From Setophaga petechia (taxonomy: Eukaryota; Chordata; Aves; Passeriformes; Parulidae), in contig JANCRA010000005.1 of the NCBI GenBank assembly GCA_024362935.1, positions 21,694,235 to 21,758,234 on the forward strand: a DNA stretch of 64,000 nucleotides. The letters run 5' to 3'. Positions within the stretch are counted from its first letter, which is position 1. Every line of letters begins with the position of its first letter. This document shows positions 48,801 to 55,733 of the stretch, piece by piece. A program made the position numbers and the translations under genes. The notes beneath the pieces were generated by a model that searched no databases, had not been told where the DNA came from, and saw nothing but the letters and a program-made list of their open reading frames with translations.

Positions 48801-50823
48801 CTTTCAGTACTTTCCTCACATTAAGAGTGAAATCATGAACATCTGTATGATGGTATATTAAAAAGTGATGGAGCAATGCTCTGCTATGTTAACCATTCTG
48901 ACTGTATTTCAAGTGACAACAGAAGTACTCACAGCTTCATTAAAAGGAAAACAAAAATATCAACAGTATATTTCAAAACAGTTAATTTCCCCACAGAGTA
49001 CAGACATCTGTCACAAATGCTGGTGAAAAATCACAATTGATTACTGAACAACCTATCCAGTTATTCTGCCCCTGACCTTGCTATCACCACAGTTGCAACT
49101 TCTACACATAAAACCATACATTGAAGCTTTTCTAATCGACCTGATGAATGGAACTTTGCATCAGTGACATCTTCCATTACATGGGACTTTAACAATTAGT
49201 TATAACTGAATTGTGTAATCAAGGCAGCTTCATATTCATTCCCATTTCAGGCTCTCTAAACAAATACTTGCCCTGCAGTTTCTCACTATCTATTATGCAG
49301 TATTGGTATTTTTTAAATGACTAAACAGTAAGGGGAAAAATTATAACAATTTCTCTGATGTGCAGAATCTCTACTACTGGAATAATTACCAAAATAATTT
49401 AAAATTTCATGAGAGTATTTTACCTAATGTGAGAGAAATATATGGCCAGCAAAAAGGACACATATTTCTAAACAAAAAAAAACTAACAAAACACCAAAAA
49501 GCAAACACATACCTTATCTATTTTCTCTAATACTTCTACAGTGGAAGGCTTTGCCTGCTTACAAGGGAAAGAACAAAGATATTAATCTCACTTTTAAAAA
49601 CTCAGTATTTTGTGGATTACTGTACATTAACAGTTTCCTAATAAAAAGACATAGCATAATAGATTAATAAATTATCTATTTTGCATAAAGGTAAGAAGTT
49701 TTCCTACTTTAGTGGGACAAATAGAAAGGACTGTAATGAATCACTATTTTACAGCTGGCATTACTCTAACCTGAAAGCTCCTCTCCTACATCACAAAAAA
49801 TGAAAATCTATAATGCTTCCACAGCAATAATGAATGTGTAGGTGGAAAGCAAAACAAGAACAGAATTGATGAGTGGCAGAAATAGGCAAAACACAGAATA
49901 TAGAGAGGAAGTCCTAATCTGAGTACTCCAGCTTTTTACTACTATTCATTCCTTTTAAGGACACATGGTATAAATAAATCATAAGCACCTGCAAATAAGG
50001 GCTGTCATCATCAGTAAAATTCCCTATAGGAGTAACTGGAAATCCACCTTCTAGGAATCTTTCCTAATTTCTGAGAATTATCAAGCCACAATCTTTCCCC
50101 ATCCTTCACACTACAAATTCAAAAGCCATAGCTCACACTGCATCACCCTGAAAGTGAGCTTCTATTACACAAAACTGACACTCCACTTGAAGTTTCACCT
50201 TTAATGAGTTTTGTATGGAAGACTCTGCAGCCAATTGCTAATAAGCAAAGGCAAACCTAGACTCAAGCAACTCACACCTGCCAGGAGAGTAGTCAAAAAC
50301 TTCATGCCTCTTCTTCCTCATAAACTCAGTACACCACTCAACAACCAATAGAGCAGACAGGAAGACAGACTTGTACAGGAGTAAGTAGCTACCAAACCAT
50401 TTGTTAAAACAGCCAGAAATGTATTCTGCACATACCCATTTTTACCTAGGTCACCAACCCATCAAGTCACAGATGCTGCAGCTTCTATCCCAATGATGCA
50501 CAACAACAGTATTTAGATTTACAGAAAGAATTAAAACTGTATTTTTTTAAGTTAATGAAGCCAGTGCCAGACTGGTACTGTGAAGGAAATGAAGGACAAG
50601 AGCAGAGTTCCACAGCTTAGTGATTTAGCAAAGAATACTTTTGGTCGTGGTATCTCTCGCTACTGAACTTTAATGACATACTCACAGGACAAGTTCAGCA
50701 CTAGCATTCAGCCAGCATTTATAGTCAACATGTCCCAGATACTACCTACCATCTTCTGGACTAAAGGTTATTACATTGTTACACAATGTTACTTACCCTC
50801 CATCTTGAAATTAATCCACCCAT
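12653..50823 (-). CDS. LNPK: LNPK (Lunapark), ER three-way-junction membrane protein; complete 12-exon coding span
   Basis: The coding sequence joins, in transcript order: 50823-50797, 49554-49513, 48340-48153, 44858-44800, 41585-41545, 35458-35378, 35291-35240, 28315-28097, 22581-22476, 21770-21700, 20406-20236 and 12849-12653. It totals 1254 nt, giving 417 residues plus TAA. All introns are GT-AG and phases agree. Identity is recognised from long stretches matching vertebrate Lunapark, including [24 protein letters not shown]...[11 protein letters not shown] and [15 protein letters not shown]. Domains: MGG myristoylation signal (1-3), coiled coil (about 16-40), membrane segments (about 43-66 and 74-98), second coiled coil (about 102-130), Pro/Ser linker (about 147-260), C4 zinc finger (Cys277, 280, 299, 302), LNPARK (305-310), acidic tail (about 328-417). 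Known family role: it sits at ER tubule three-way junctions, both ends cytosolic, dimerises through the zinc finger and works against or with atlastin-type fusion GTPases. Mammalian Lnp is co-regulated with HoxD digit enhancers. Splice junctions are inferred from sequence, not from RNA. Confidence 0.96.
13203..13232. repeat. Inverted repeat, 11-bp arms, 8-base T-rich loop
   Basis: Arms GTTGAACCTTT and AAAGGTTCAAC match perfectly around a T-rich loop. The right arm is GTTCAA-like, but no tRNA structure surrounds it. Confidence 0.85.
14211..14395 (-). mobile_element. Avian endogenous-retrovirus LTR fragment nested in CR1
   Basis: The plus strand reads TGTTGTGGCTTAACCCAGCC, then ACTCCCCACCCACCCTCCTG, then AGTTAAACCCCTAGGTTAAA and TTAGAACAGCCTAATAATGA. 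This follows the order of the inverted 3' part of a common bird LTR family (from memory of that family). Only the U5-side portion is present; the rest is lost. It splits the CR1 copy, so it inserted later. No retroviral gene is present. Confidence 0.7.
14711..14744. repeat. Perfect palindrome with 14-bp arms inside the CR1 copy
   Basis: Left arm TTTTTCTAGCAATA (14711-14724), 6-base loop, right arm TATTGCTAGAAAAA (14731-14744). It sits where CR1 normally continues from the CACTGTCCA block to the AGCACTGGTCCCA block, so it is extra or rearranged sequence. Confidence 0.85.
15600..15685. repeat. AT-rich hairpin and TA microsatellite
   Basis: AACTATATGCA (15607-15617) pairs with TGCATATAGTT (15626-15636), followed by a TATATATCTATATATATAGA type palindromic TA tract. 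It is probably a decayed TA microsatellite. Confidence 0.8.
16474..16501. repeat. Inverted repeat, 11-bp arms, 6-base loop
   Basis: AAAGCTGCTTG and CAAGCAGCTTT pair perfectly around TGCTTT. It would fold into a stable hairpin in the LNPK pre-mRNA or its antisense. No microRNA family is recognised and the stem is too short for a classic precursor. Confidence 0.85.
19970..20140 (-). mobile_element. CR1 LINE fragment
   Basis: Contains the diverged blocks CATCTAGACCAACTGCCTAC, CCCAACTGGGGGCTGATCAA, GTTAAAGCATGTTAAGGGCA and CCAGGAACCCTGCTGGAGAG, in the order of an inverted CR1 3' end. It ends about 100 bp from LNPK exon 12. Confidence 0.75.
20236..20406 (-). CDS. LNPK: LNPK exon 12 (residues 296-353, second half of zinc finger and LNPARK motif)
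   Basis: The 171-nt exon reads [20 protein letters not shown] then [12 protein letters not shown], then a diverged acidic and glutamine-rich stretch ending QETQQTK. Cys299 and Cys302 complete the C4 finger (C-x2-C-x18-C-x2-C). The LNPARK motif (305-310) gives the protein its name. The acceptor GTGCTTTGTGGTGTAG is purine-interrupted and weaker than the others. Donor GTAAAT. A CR1 fragment lies about 100 bp into the following intron. Confidence 0.96.
20807..20836. repeat. 10-bp tandem repeat, three copies
   Basis: Three adjacent copies of TGTTAGGAR-N: TGTTAGGAAG, TGTTAGGAGA and TGTTAGGAAT. It is a small, unremarkable intronic repeat. Confidence 0.85.
21700..21770 (-). CDS. LNPK: LNPK exon 11 (residues 272-296, first half of the C4 zinc finger)
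   Basis: The 71-nt exon reads [20 protein letters not shown] then FEYI, identical to the human stretch as I recall it. It carries the first zinc ligand pair, Cys277 and Cys280 (C-x2-C). Acceptor TGTTTTCTAG, donor GTAAGA. The zinc finger is interrupted by the next intron after Ile295, with Ala296 split G|CA. Confidence 0.97.
22476..22581 (-). CDS. LNPK: LNPK exon 10 (residues 237-272)
   Basis: The 106-nt exon reads [20 protein letters not shown] then [14 protein letters not shown], nearly the same as human ([34 protein letters not shown]). It leads into the zinc-finger domain; the [10 protein letters not shown] stretch is the strongly conserved entry helix of the Lunapark domain. Acceptor ATTCATGTTCTAG, donor GTAAAT. 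Arg272 is split AG|G. Confidence 0.97.
23005..23102 (+). mobile_element. CR1 LINE 3' end
   Basis: Reads TGAGCTGGAAGGTGTCCTGT, CCATGGCATGGTGGTTTCAA, GATTATCTTTAATATCTCTT and AATCCAAACCATCTTAAGAT, the forward CR1 3' end with its terminal ATTCTATG-like repeat. Old and diverged; opposite in orientation to the other copies. Confidence 0.65.
24612..24975 (-). mobile_element. CR1 LINE fragment
   Basis: The plus strand reads GATCATTAAGTCCAATTCCT, ACACCATGTACCTGAGAGCA, AACTCTGTCAGGCTTGGTGC, GGGAGCCTGTGCCAGGGCTC and TGAGGTCTCTCCTCTCCTCT, in the order of an inverted CR1 3' region of another subfamily than the copy at 13753. Open frames over it are chance. Confidence 0.85.
28097..28315 (-). CDS. LNPK: LNPK exon 9 (residues 164-237, Pro/Ser-rich cytosolic linker)
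   Basis: The 219-nt exon reads [20 protein letters not shown] and continues to [16 protein letters not shown]. The two ends match human closely ([29 protein letters not shown]), while the middle ([20 protein letters not shown]) is diverged. Serines and threonines before proline fit the known phosphorylation of this region in mammals (inference here). Acceptor TATTCTTGTCAG, donor GTAAAC. Phase 1 on both sides, so skipping is frame-neutral. Confidence 0.96.
32742..32769. repeat. Inverted repeat, 12-bp arms, 4-base loop
   Basis: TTCCAAATAAAG and CTTTATTTGGAA pair perfectly around TAAG. It resembles a snap-back duplication. About 200 bp from the CR1 scrap at 32967. Confidence 0.85.
32967..33025 (-). 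mobile_element. CR1 LINE 3' terminal scrap
   Basis: TCATAGAATCACTTAGGTTG then GAAAAGACCTTTAAGATCAT is the inverted terminal 60 bp of avian CR1. Short 5'-truncated insertions like this are typical of the family. Confidence 0.85.
34477..34507. repeat. Inverted repeat, 12-bp arms, 7-base loop
   Basis: TTAAAGTGTGAG and CTCACACTTTAA pair perfectly around TACAATC. In LNPK intron 8; no RNA family recognised. Confidence 0.85.
35240..35291 (-). CDS. LNPK: LNPK exon 8 (residues 147-164)
   Basis: The 52-nt exon reads [17 protein letters not shown] and ends one base into Glu164. Human is CEPPSAGAAVTARPGQ here, so the exon opens the fast-evolving, Pro/Ser/Thr-rich linker. The acceptor ATTAATTGACAG has a weak pyrimidine tract; the donor is GTAATA, which departs from consensus at +5. 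Pairing with the close exon 7 may help its recognition. Confidence 0.93.
35292..35377 (-). other. LNPK intron 7 (86 bp)
   Basis: Very short intron with donor GTGAGT and acceptor TTGACAG. Its size is close to the practical minimum for vertebrate introns, so it is probably recognised as an intron unit. Confidence 0.92.
35378..35458 (-). CDS. LNPK: LNPK exon 7 (residues 120-146)
   Basis: The 81-nt exon reads [20 protein letters not shown] then DPESSAK. Human has [20 protein letters not shown] then DPDSKKAK, so the coiled coil is almost unchanged and one residue is missing at its end. Acceptor CTGTTTCCAG, donor GTGAGT. It is phase 0 on both sides (skippable in frame). Only 86 bp separate it from exon 8. 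Confidence 0.96.
35459..41544 (-). other. LNPK intron 6
   Basis: 6086 bp. AT-rich, no recognised transposon. This absence is notable beside introns 8, 9 and 12, which do hold CR1 remnants. Confidence 0.85.
41545..41585 (-). CDS. LNPK: LNPK exon 6 (residues 106-119)
   Basis: This 41-nt exon reads [13 protein letters not shown] after the split Asn106. Human has EALDDLKSQRKKI. Acceptor is CTTCTTTTAG; donor is GTAAGT directly after ATA. It is the middle of the second cytosolic coiled coil. It is flanked by two long introns (3.2 kb upstream in the transcript and 6.0 kb downstream). Confidence 0.94.
41586..44799 (-). other. LNPK intron 5
   Basis: 3214 bp. Contains a short near-palindrome at 44163-44182 (ATGCTGTTT/AAACAGCAT). 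No transposon or gene recognised. Confidence 0.85.
44800..44858 (-). CDS. LNPK: LNPK exon 5 (residues 86-106, end of second membrane segment)
   Basis: The 59-nt exon follows the pyrimidine-rich acceptor TTTTTTTCTAAAG and ends at donor GTAAGT. It reads [19 protein letters not shown], against [19 protein letters not shown] in human. It completes the second hydrophobic segment and the basic, cytosolic SKR boundary, then opens the second coiled coil. Asn106 is split A|AT across the next intron. Confidence 0.95.
44859..48152 (-). other. LNPK intron 4
   Basis: 3294 bp. AT-rich unique sequence. Small open frames around 46700-47950 on both strands match no protein family I know and have no shared codon signal. 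Confidence 0.85.
48153..48340 (-). CDS. LNPK: LNPK exon 4 (residues 24-86, first coiled coil and both membrane segments in part)
   Basis: The 188-nt exon begins [13 protein letters not shown] and encodes the charged coiled coil (24-40), the first membrane segment (about 43-66, [16 protein letters not shown]...), the short luminal turn with LPDEWTARL, and the first half of the second membrane segment ([11 protein letters not shown]). Acceptor is TTTATTTGCAG and donor is GTAAGT; the last codon (Ile86) is split AT|A. Differences from human include Cys65 for Tyr and Trp70 for Phe. If the intron is retained, the frame stops one codon past the donor. Confidence 0.97.
48341..49512 (-). other. LNPK intron 3
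   Basis: 1172 bp between exons 3 and 4. Nothing recognisable beyond short A-runs near 49470. Confidence 0.85.
49513..49554 (-). CDS. LNPK: LNPK exon 3 (residues 10-23)
   Basis: The exon is 42 nt and reads [14 protein letters not shown], against [14 protein letters not shown] in human. Its acceptor ends GTAAGCAG and its donor is GTATGT. It is phase 0 on both sides, so skipping would keep the frame. It encodes the start of the first cytosolic coiled coil. It is missed by simple open-frame searches because it is so short. Confidence 0.95.
49555..50796 (-). other. LNPK intron 2
   Basis: 1242 bp between exons 2 and 3. AT-rich unique sequence; I see no gene, RNA or transposon. Confidence 0.85.
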
Positions 50824-50878
50824 CTTCTATTGTGGACAAATGTTGGCAGAGCTATCAATCTTCTACTAGAATTCACAG
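50797..50878 (-). CDS. LNPK: LNPK exon 2: end of 5' UTR and first coding exon (residues 1-9)
   Basis: Coding part is 50823-50797 and reads MGGLISRWR, followed by the donor GTAAGT. Human starts MGGLFSRWR, so residue 5 is Ile here instead of Phe. Gly2 is the known N-myristoylation site of the family. An in-frame TAG lies one codon upstream of the ATG (TAG-AAG-ATG), which fixes this start. The best acceptor for the exon is CTTTATTTCTAG at about 50890-50879, giving a 55-nt UTR part; a second AG at 50867-50866 is possible. The exon ends in phase 0. Confidence 0.93.
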
Positions 50879-53800
50879 CTAGAAATAAAGCATTAAGCAC
50901 TTAGGAGTAATCTAACAACATAGTCAAAGATTCTCCAATTCATTCCACCATCTTAAGACATCAAAATATTGTCTAAAGCCATTGTCTAGTTATCTACCTA
51001 TGTGCTATCTTTAAATTCAGTTTTCTGATTCATAAGCCACCCTCTAAATCAGTTGATCAGCTCAGATGTGGCCAAAGTTATTTTGGAAATACTTAACTAG
51101 CAGGGAGTTCTCAGAAACACAGGCACAAATGAACTGCAAAAAGAGCCACCAAAATACTCCAGCAGAAAAACAATTGTAAAAACTTAGTATTGGGCACAAT
51201 TATTTAAGATACTGATTTCCAGTTATTTCCTCTGCTGCCCCTAAGCATAGCTGAATATTCCTTTTTCGTTGCAACTCTAGGCATTCAGCATTAACACCCT
51301 GTTAACATCTCATCCTGTTCATGAGAAAATTTCTCAAATAAATCTATTTCCTTTTCATGCTCTCACCAACAAGAGTATGTCGTGTGCTCAGTTTTAAGTT
51401 CAAAGAACCAGTTTCAAAGATTTCATTTGCTGTACAAATGCACTACATTGGCAGGTCTTCCCTGCACAACTCACAATAACCCAGTCATCAGCACATCAAA
51501 TGACTCTGAAACAATTCCAAAGGGGCAAGAGCAGCTCACCTCACCCTACACAAGCCTGGAACCCATGAACAACACTAATTTGATGATCTGGGTCTAAGCT
51601 CCTGAAACAAAATTGTAGCAACATCCCATTAGAAGACAGTTGAATCAACTGAACCTTAGGATGGCAGACTTTCTCTCCATCCATTTAATATACAAGTTTT
51701 TTACCTATTTAACAAAAAAGTAATCAGTTCAAAACAACCCTGACAGTAAACTAATGCTCAATCCCAACCAGGACTCAAACCTTTTTCATTCTGGAATGAA
51801 ACACTAACACTCGTTAAAACAAAGCAGTTATCTAGCCAGACAGAAATATAAGTGATCATTATCTTGCTTATTAAGTTTCCTTTGGCCAAAAATGGAAAGA
51901 CACATTTCAATCCAAATTTGTTCTCAAATTGTCTGAGGCCTCTAGAGCAATTTAATATGTACAGGATATGCACTGCTCACTAGCACAAGCACTGCTGTAG
52001 TCTGGTAACCTCCCCACCTTTCAAGAAAGCCAAAGACTTCAGAACTATAGGCCCTACTAGTTTCAGAAACCAACCCTTAAAGATAAGGAAATCCATATCA
52101 GAAATGCCACGAGAACGAAGCTAGAACAGATGGGCAAATTAGCTCTGCTGCTGCCAAATGAGTAGCACCAAAGGCTGAGATATAGAAAAAGCAATTACCC
52201 CTTGAACTCGAACAAATTCTCAAAATAATCACTACTGCAGCAACTCACCTCAGTAAAACAGCAGTCTTTTCTTTTAAACACACAATCTAGCACCAAGAAT
52301 TTTACACAACTGTGACTTTGCAGACACAGGTGACCCTCTGCATGATGGGTATTGCAGTAGATCTGAGCCTACACTTTCTAGCCAGATATTTCTACAGACA
52401 CAGATAGCTTTTACATTGTTTTGCAATGAAGATACTGTGTCAAATAGTCAATTGAGAAGTCTGTAAAGCCAGCACAAGGCTCACAAATCTAGCTTGTTTC
52501 CCTAGCATTGCCACTGCCCTTAGGAGCAATGGTGGCTCTCAATTGTGGACACAGAGAGACACAGAGATGCTCACATGGCATTTGTGTGTGCCATTTTCCT
52601 TCAAAACATAGTTTGAGAACCTCTCCACTGGAAGTGTTAGAGGATCTTTTGGGAACAAATGATCCATGAGCTACTGGTGACTCTGACTTATAGCAATAAC
52701 ACATTCACAGTGCTATTGCTACACAAGGCTTTTGTAAATATCTGGTAAGCTTGGAAGAGAACAGGTTTGACAAGTGTCACTATGCATCTGATTTTACAGG
52801 AGCTGTGATGATGACAGGCTTCACAGATGCTGCTCTGCAAGTCTGCAATACTACCAAAACCCTTCCCCAAAGAGGTATTAAGGGATTAGGGCCACTGGAC
52901 TCACATTTACAGTTTAGTCACTGAATCCTCAGTGCGGAGGTGGAAAATTTTCTATGATTACTATGGAGTGCCTCAGATGCTTTCCTCCTTCCCCTCTTCT
53001 TGACATGACAACACAAATTGTCTTCAATTTGTCTTCAACTGCTTCAAGCTCTCCTCCTTCCTCCTCACCTGCCACTCCACATACCTACCACTAAGATCTA
53101 TCCTACTCCTCATGGCAAGAGATCATCCACAAGTTACTTCCTTCCCATGCTCTACACAGGACTTTTCCCTTCTGAAGGCTGCACTCTAGCACTGAGCTGT
53201 GCCTTGCACTGACTAAGCAGTAGAACAGTTGGACTTACTTCCACACATTATCACTGATGCAATACACAAGTAAGATAACTGCAACATGTCCTAGGCTTAA
53301 AACTGACAAAAGAAGCATTAAAAACACTGAACAGAGAAGTTTAAGAAAACCCTACTATCAATTTTATTACCTCTCAAAAAATATTTATAGCAGGTCCTCT
53401 ACTCCCAAAACATTTAAGTTATTTATTAAAAAGCAGAAGTGCCAGACTAAGAGACCAGAGCAGAAAAAGCTTCTCCTTTGAATGAGGCAAAAATCCACTA
53501 AGACATCCACACCCATCCACCCAGGTGGAGAAAATAGCTTCATGATCTCATTACACTTTTATCAAGTCAGTCTCAAATTTCTTAAGGCTTGTTAATGTTT
53601 TACAGGTTAAAAGTTCTCCAAAAATTCAGTCTCCCAATAACTGACATGCTGAAATTCAAGACTGAATAACATAAAGAGAAGACATAGTACGAGGAAAAAA
53701 AGGAAGTTAGAAACTTGTAGTCAAGGCCTTGCATACAGTCATACAGACCTCTCCCCTTAAGGAATGGGCAATGCTTTTGAAATAGGTTTTTTTTGGAAAC

Positions 53801-54568
53801 TTAGTCATTCCACTTTCTGTAAGTATTTTTAGATATTTATCACTACAAAGAACACAAATTCTACCATTCAAATTGAATCTCTAGTTCTGCTCACAGTTTG
53901 CTCAAAATATACTGACCTCAGAAACTTCCACTGTGATCATAAAAAGTTTCTCCAGCTGAGCGCCGCGGACAAGGAAACAAGCAAACCTAAGCCAGGAGCA
54001 TCACCCACCACCTACTGCTAGCCTGTCCTAGGACGCCTAAGTTACAACAAAACACTAAACTTTTTTCCATTTAAACTTCATTTCCGGCTTTTTCCGTCTG
54101 GCAGCATCCCCCAAAAGTCCTATGCTTTGCAGAGCCTTAATTAAAAACGCAAATTAGGTCCTACACGGACTGCACAGCGCCGGAGCGAGAAGTGGGTGGG
54201 TCGGGCGCTCTTTTTTGAAACCCAACCCCAGCGGGCTGCGCGAGGGGCGGCCGGCGCGGGCCCGGCGGGCACTGCCAGAGGTCAGAGGAGCCCCCGGCTC
54301 CCCGAGGGCGCTGCCAGAGGTCAGCGGAGCCCCCGGCTCCCCGAGGGCGCTGCCAGAGGTCAGCGGAGCCCCCGGCTCCCCGGCGGCCACAGCCGCACCG
54401 CTGCCGCTTCCGCCCAGGCGCCCGCCGCCCTTCCCGCAGCCGGGGGCTTCCCCCACCGAGGCTGCACCGCGGCCCGCCCGCCCCGCTGCCCGGAGGGAGA
54501 GGGAGAAGGAGAGGGAGAAGGAGGGGGCACCTGCCGCCCTGCTCCGCTTCCCGCCCCAGGGCCGGTAC
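50879..54568 (-). other. LNPK intron 1
   Basis: About 3.7 kb (if the 54569 donor is used) between the CpG island and the first coding exon. The outer 400 bases are GC-rich and contain the minisatellite. An ETS-like CCGGAAAT lies on the minus strand near 54088-54081. Otherwise it is AT-rich unique sequence with no repeat I recognise and no supported gene. Confidence 0.6.
54272..54383. repeat. 39-bp minisatellite, about 2.8 copies
   Basis: Units start at 54272, 54311 and 54350 and begin CTGCCAGAGGTCAG. The copies differ at one or two bases (AGAGGAG in the first, AGCGGAG in the others), so the expansion is recent. It lies in the CpG island, inside the predicted intron 1 just downstream of the candidate exon 1. 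Because 39 is a multiple of three, it reads as a 13-residue repeat in every open frame. Confidence 0.9.
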
Positions 54569-54720
54569 CTGAGTGCTCCTATGGGGAGCGCCGGGCGCCC
54601 CTCACCCGCCACCCCGCGCCCCTGTCCCACCGCGGAGCCGCTCGGGGCCGGGCCGCGCATCCCCCGCCATCGCGTACCTGCCGCGGGCCGGGCCGCGCAT
54701 CCCGCCCGCCGCCAACGCCG
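54569..54720 (-). other. LNPK: Candidate LNPK non-coding exon 1 (two alternative donors)
   Basis: Two minus-strand donors fit CAG|GT: ACTCAG|GTACCG after base 54569 and GCGGCAG|GTACGC after base 54678. Either could end a non-coding first exon that splices to the acceptor at about 50879. The 5' boundary given is inferred from the CCAAT box, not seen. The donor at 54678 would make a very short exon unless transcription starts further upstream. Confidence 0.4.
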
Positions 54721-54780
54721 CCGCAGGAGGAGCGCGGCGCCCGGGCGCTGCTCCCACCAGGCCCCGCGCGGCCGCGGCAG

Positions 54781-54785
54781 CCAAT
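54781..54785. promoter_or_regulatory. CCAAT box
   Basis: The plus strand reads GCAGCCAATCAGCGC, a full NF-Y type CCAAT element. It works in either direction. For a minus-strand start it would place transcription initiation at roughly 54690-54720. Confidence 0.55.
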
Positions 54786-54813
54786 CAGCGCCTCGCTGCC
54801 GCGGGGCGCGCTG

Positions 54814-54846
54814 GAGCGGGGCGGAGCCGGGCCGGGGCCGGGCCGG
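54814..54846. promoter_or_regulatory. GC-box cluster
   Basis: GGAGCGGGGCGGAGCC contains a GGGGCGG Sp1-type box, followed by repeated GGGCC blocks. It stands about 30 bp outside the CCAAT box, in the order CCAAT then GC box moving away from the presumed LNPK start. Confidence 0.45.
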
Positions 54847-54910
54847 GCCGCGGGAGGGCGGTGGCTGTGGCGGGGCTGGGCGGCGGTGCTGCGCTACGGT
54901 GCCCGCTCCG

Positions 54911-55000
54911 CTCCGAACAGTACCGGATCCGGCCGTACAGTGCCGTATTGTACTCGGCCGTGCCGCTCCGCTCCGTACCGCATCGTACCCGACGGGGCCG
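54911..55000. repeat. Degenerate GTACCG/CCGTAC-rich repeat
   Basis: Short variants of CAGTACCG, CCGTACAG, CCGTATTGTAC, CCGTACCG and TCGTACCCG recur at roughly 10-20 base spacing just upstream of the GC boxes. It appears to be a decayed short tandem repeat in the outer part of the CpG island. Confidence 0.6.
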
Positions 55001-55733
55001 TGACATGCCGATGCGCCGCTCCCGCCGCTCTTCGCGGCCCGTCCCGGCCCGGGCAGTGTCCCGGGTGGCTCTGCCCAGCTAAGTTCAGGCGGGCAATGTC
55101 GGAACGCGCTCACCGTCTTCTTGCGGCTCTCGCTGATGTCTGTTACAGAAAATAAAGGTGTTTTAAGGCAAAACCGGAGGAACGTGAGGGCCAAACTGTC
55201 GTGTGGAGGTCTGCAGGCCTCCCGACGCCGGTGCTCAGCCAAGGAGGCAGTGCTGACAAAGAGGCGCCGTGCTGCGGGTGTGCTCTGCGGGCAGAGTCCC
55301 CTGAGGGTCACAGCGCAGGGCTGCTCTCACCGACCCTTTCCTTCCAGTCGGCGTGTGTTCAATATCTTTGGAGAGAGGCTGAACTCTGAATGTCTTTAAA
55401 TCCCATTGCTGTAATCACAATGTCCTCTCCATTGGTGGTGTACTTCCATCAGCTTTCTGAGGTCGCTGGCGCTCATCCCTTGCCTCATGCCGAGAGGACA
55501 CAGGAACAGAGAATAAATACTGGCTCTGTTTGCACTTTCTGAAATGCCGTGTTCAGAAGTTTTAGCACTACAGTAACACAAGTGCATGCACATAAATGTG
55601 GAAGTCCTTCCAAGTGCTTGTAGTAAAAACTCCTATGCAAAAGCTGTATATCTTCAGCTGACCCTGCATTGTTGAAATTCTTGTATGTAACAGTGCATCA
55701 TAATGCAGCCTATAAATGTTGGGGTTTCCCAGC

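Larger units (their letters stand above)
54175..55330. promoter_or_regulatory. LNPK: CpG island, LNPK promoter region
   Basis: This is the only dense CpG stretch in the window; the flanks on both sides are AT-rich and almost free of CpG. It lies 3.4-4.5 kb upstream of the first coding exon, as expected for a promoter feeding a non-coding first exon. It holds a CCAAT box, GC boxes, two candidate splice donors on the minus strand, a 39-bp minisatellite and a GTAC-rich degenerate repeat. Both strands show long open frames here, an effect of high GC and few stops, not evidence of protein coding. Divergent transcription to the right is possible. Confidence 0.85.

Noticed and set aside
54154..55311. 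A 385-codon minus-strand open frame and plus-strand frames of 319, 262 and 169 codons across the same DNA
   Set aside because: They lie in the GC-rich CpG island where stop codons are rare, include the 39-bp minisatellite, overlap each other in several frames and show low-complexity Ala/Pro/Arg/Gly sequence. This is the LNPK promoter, not coding DNA.
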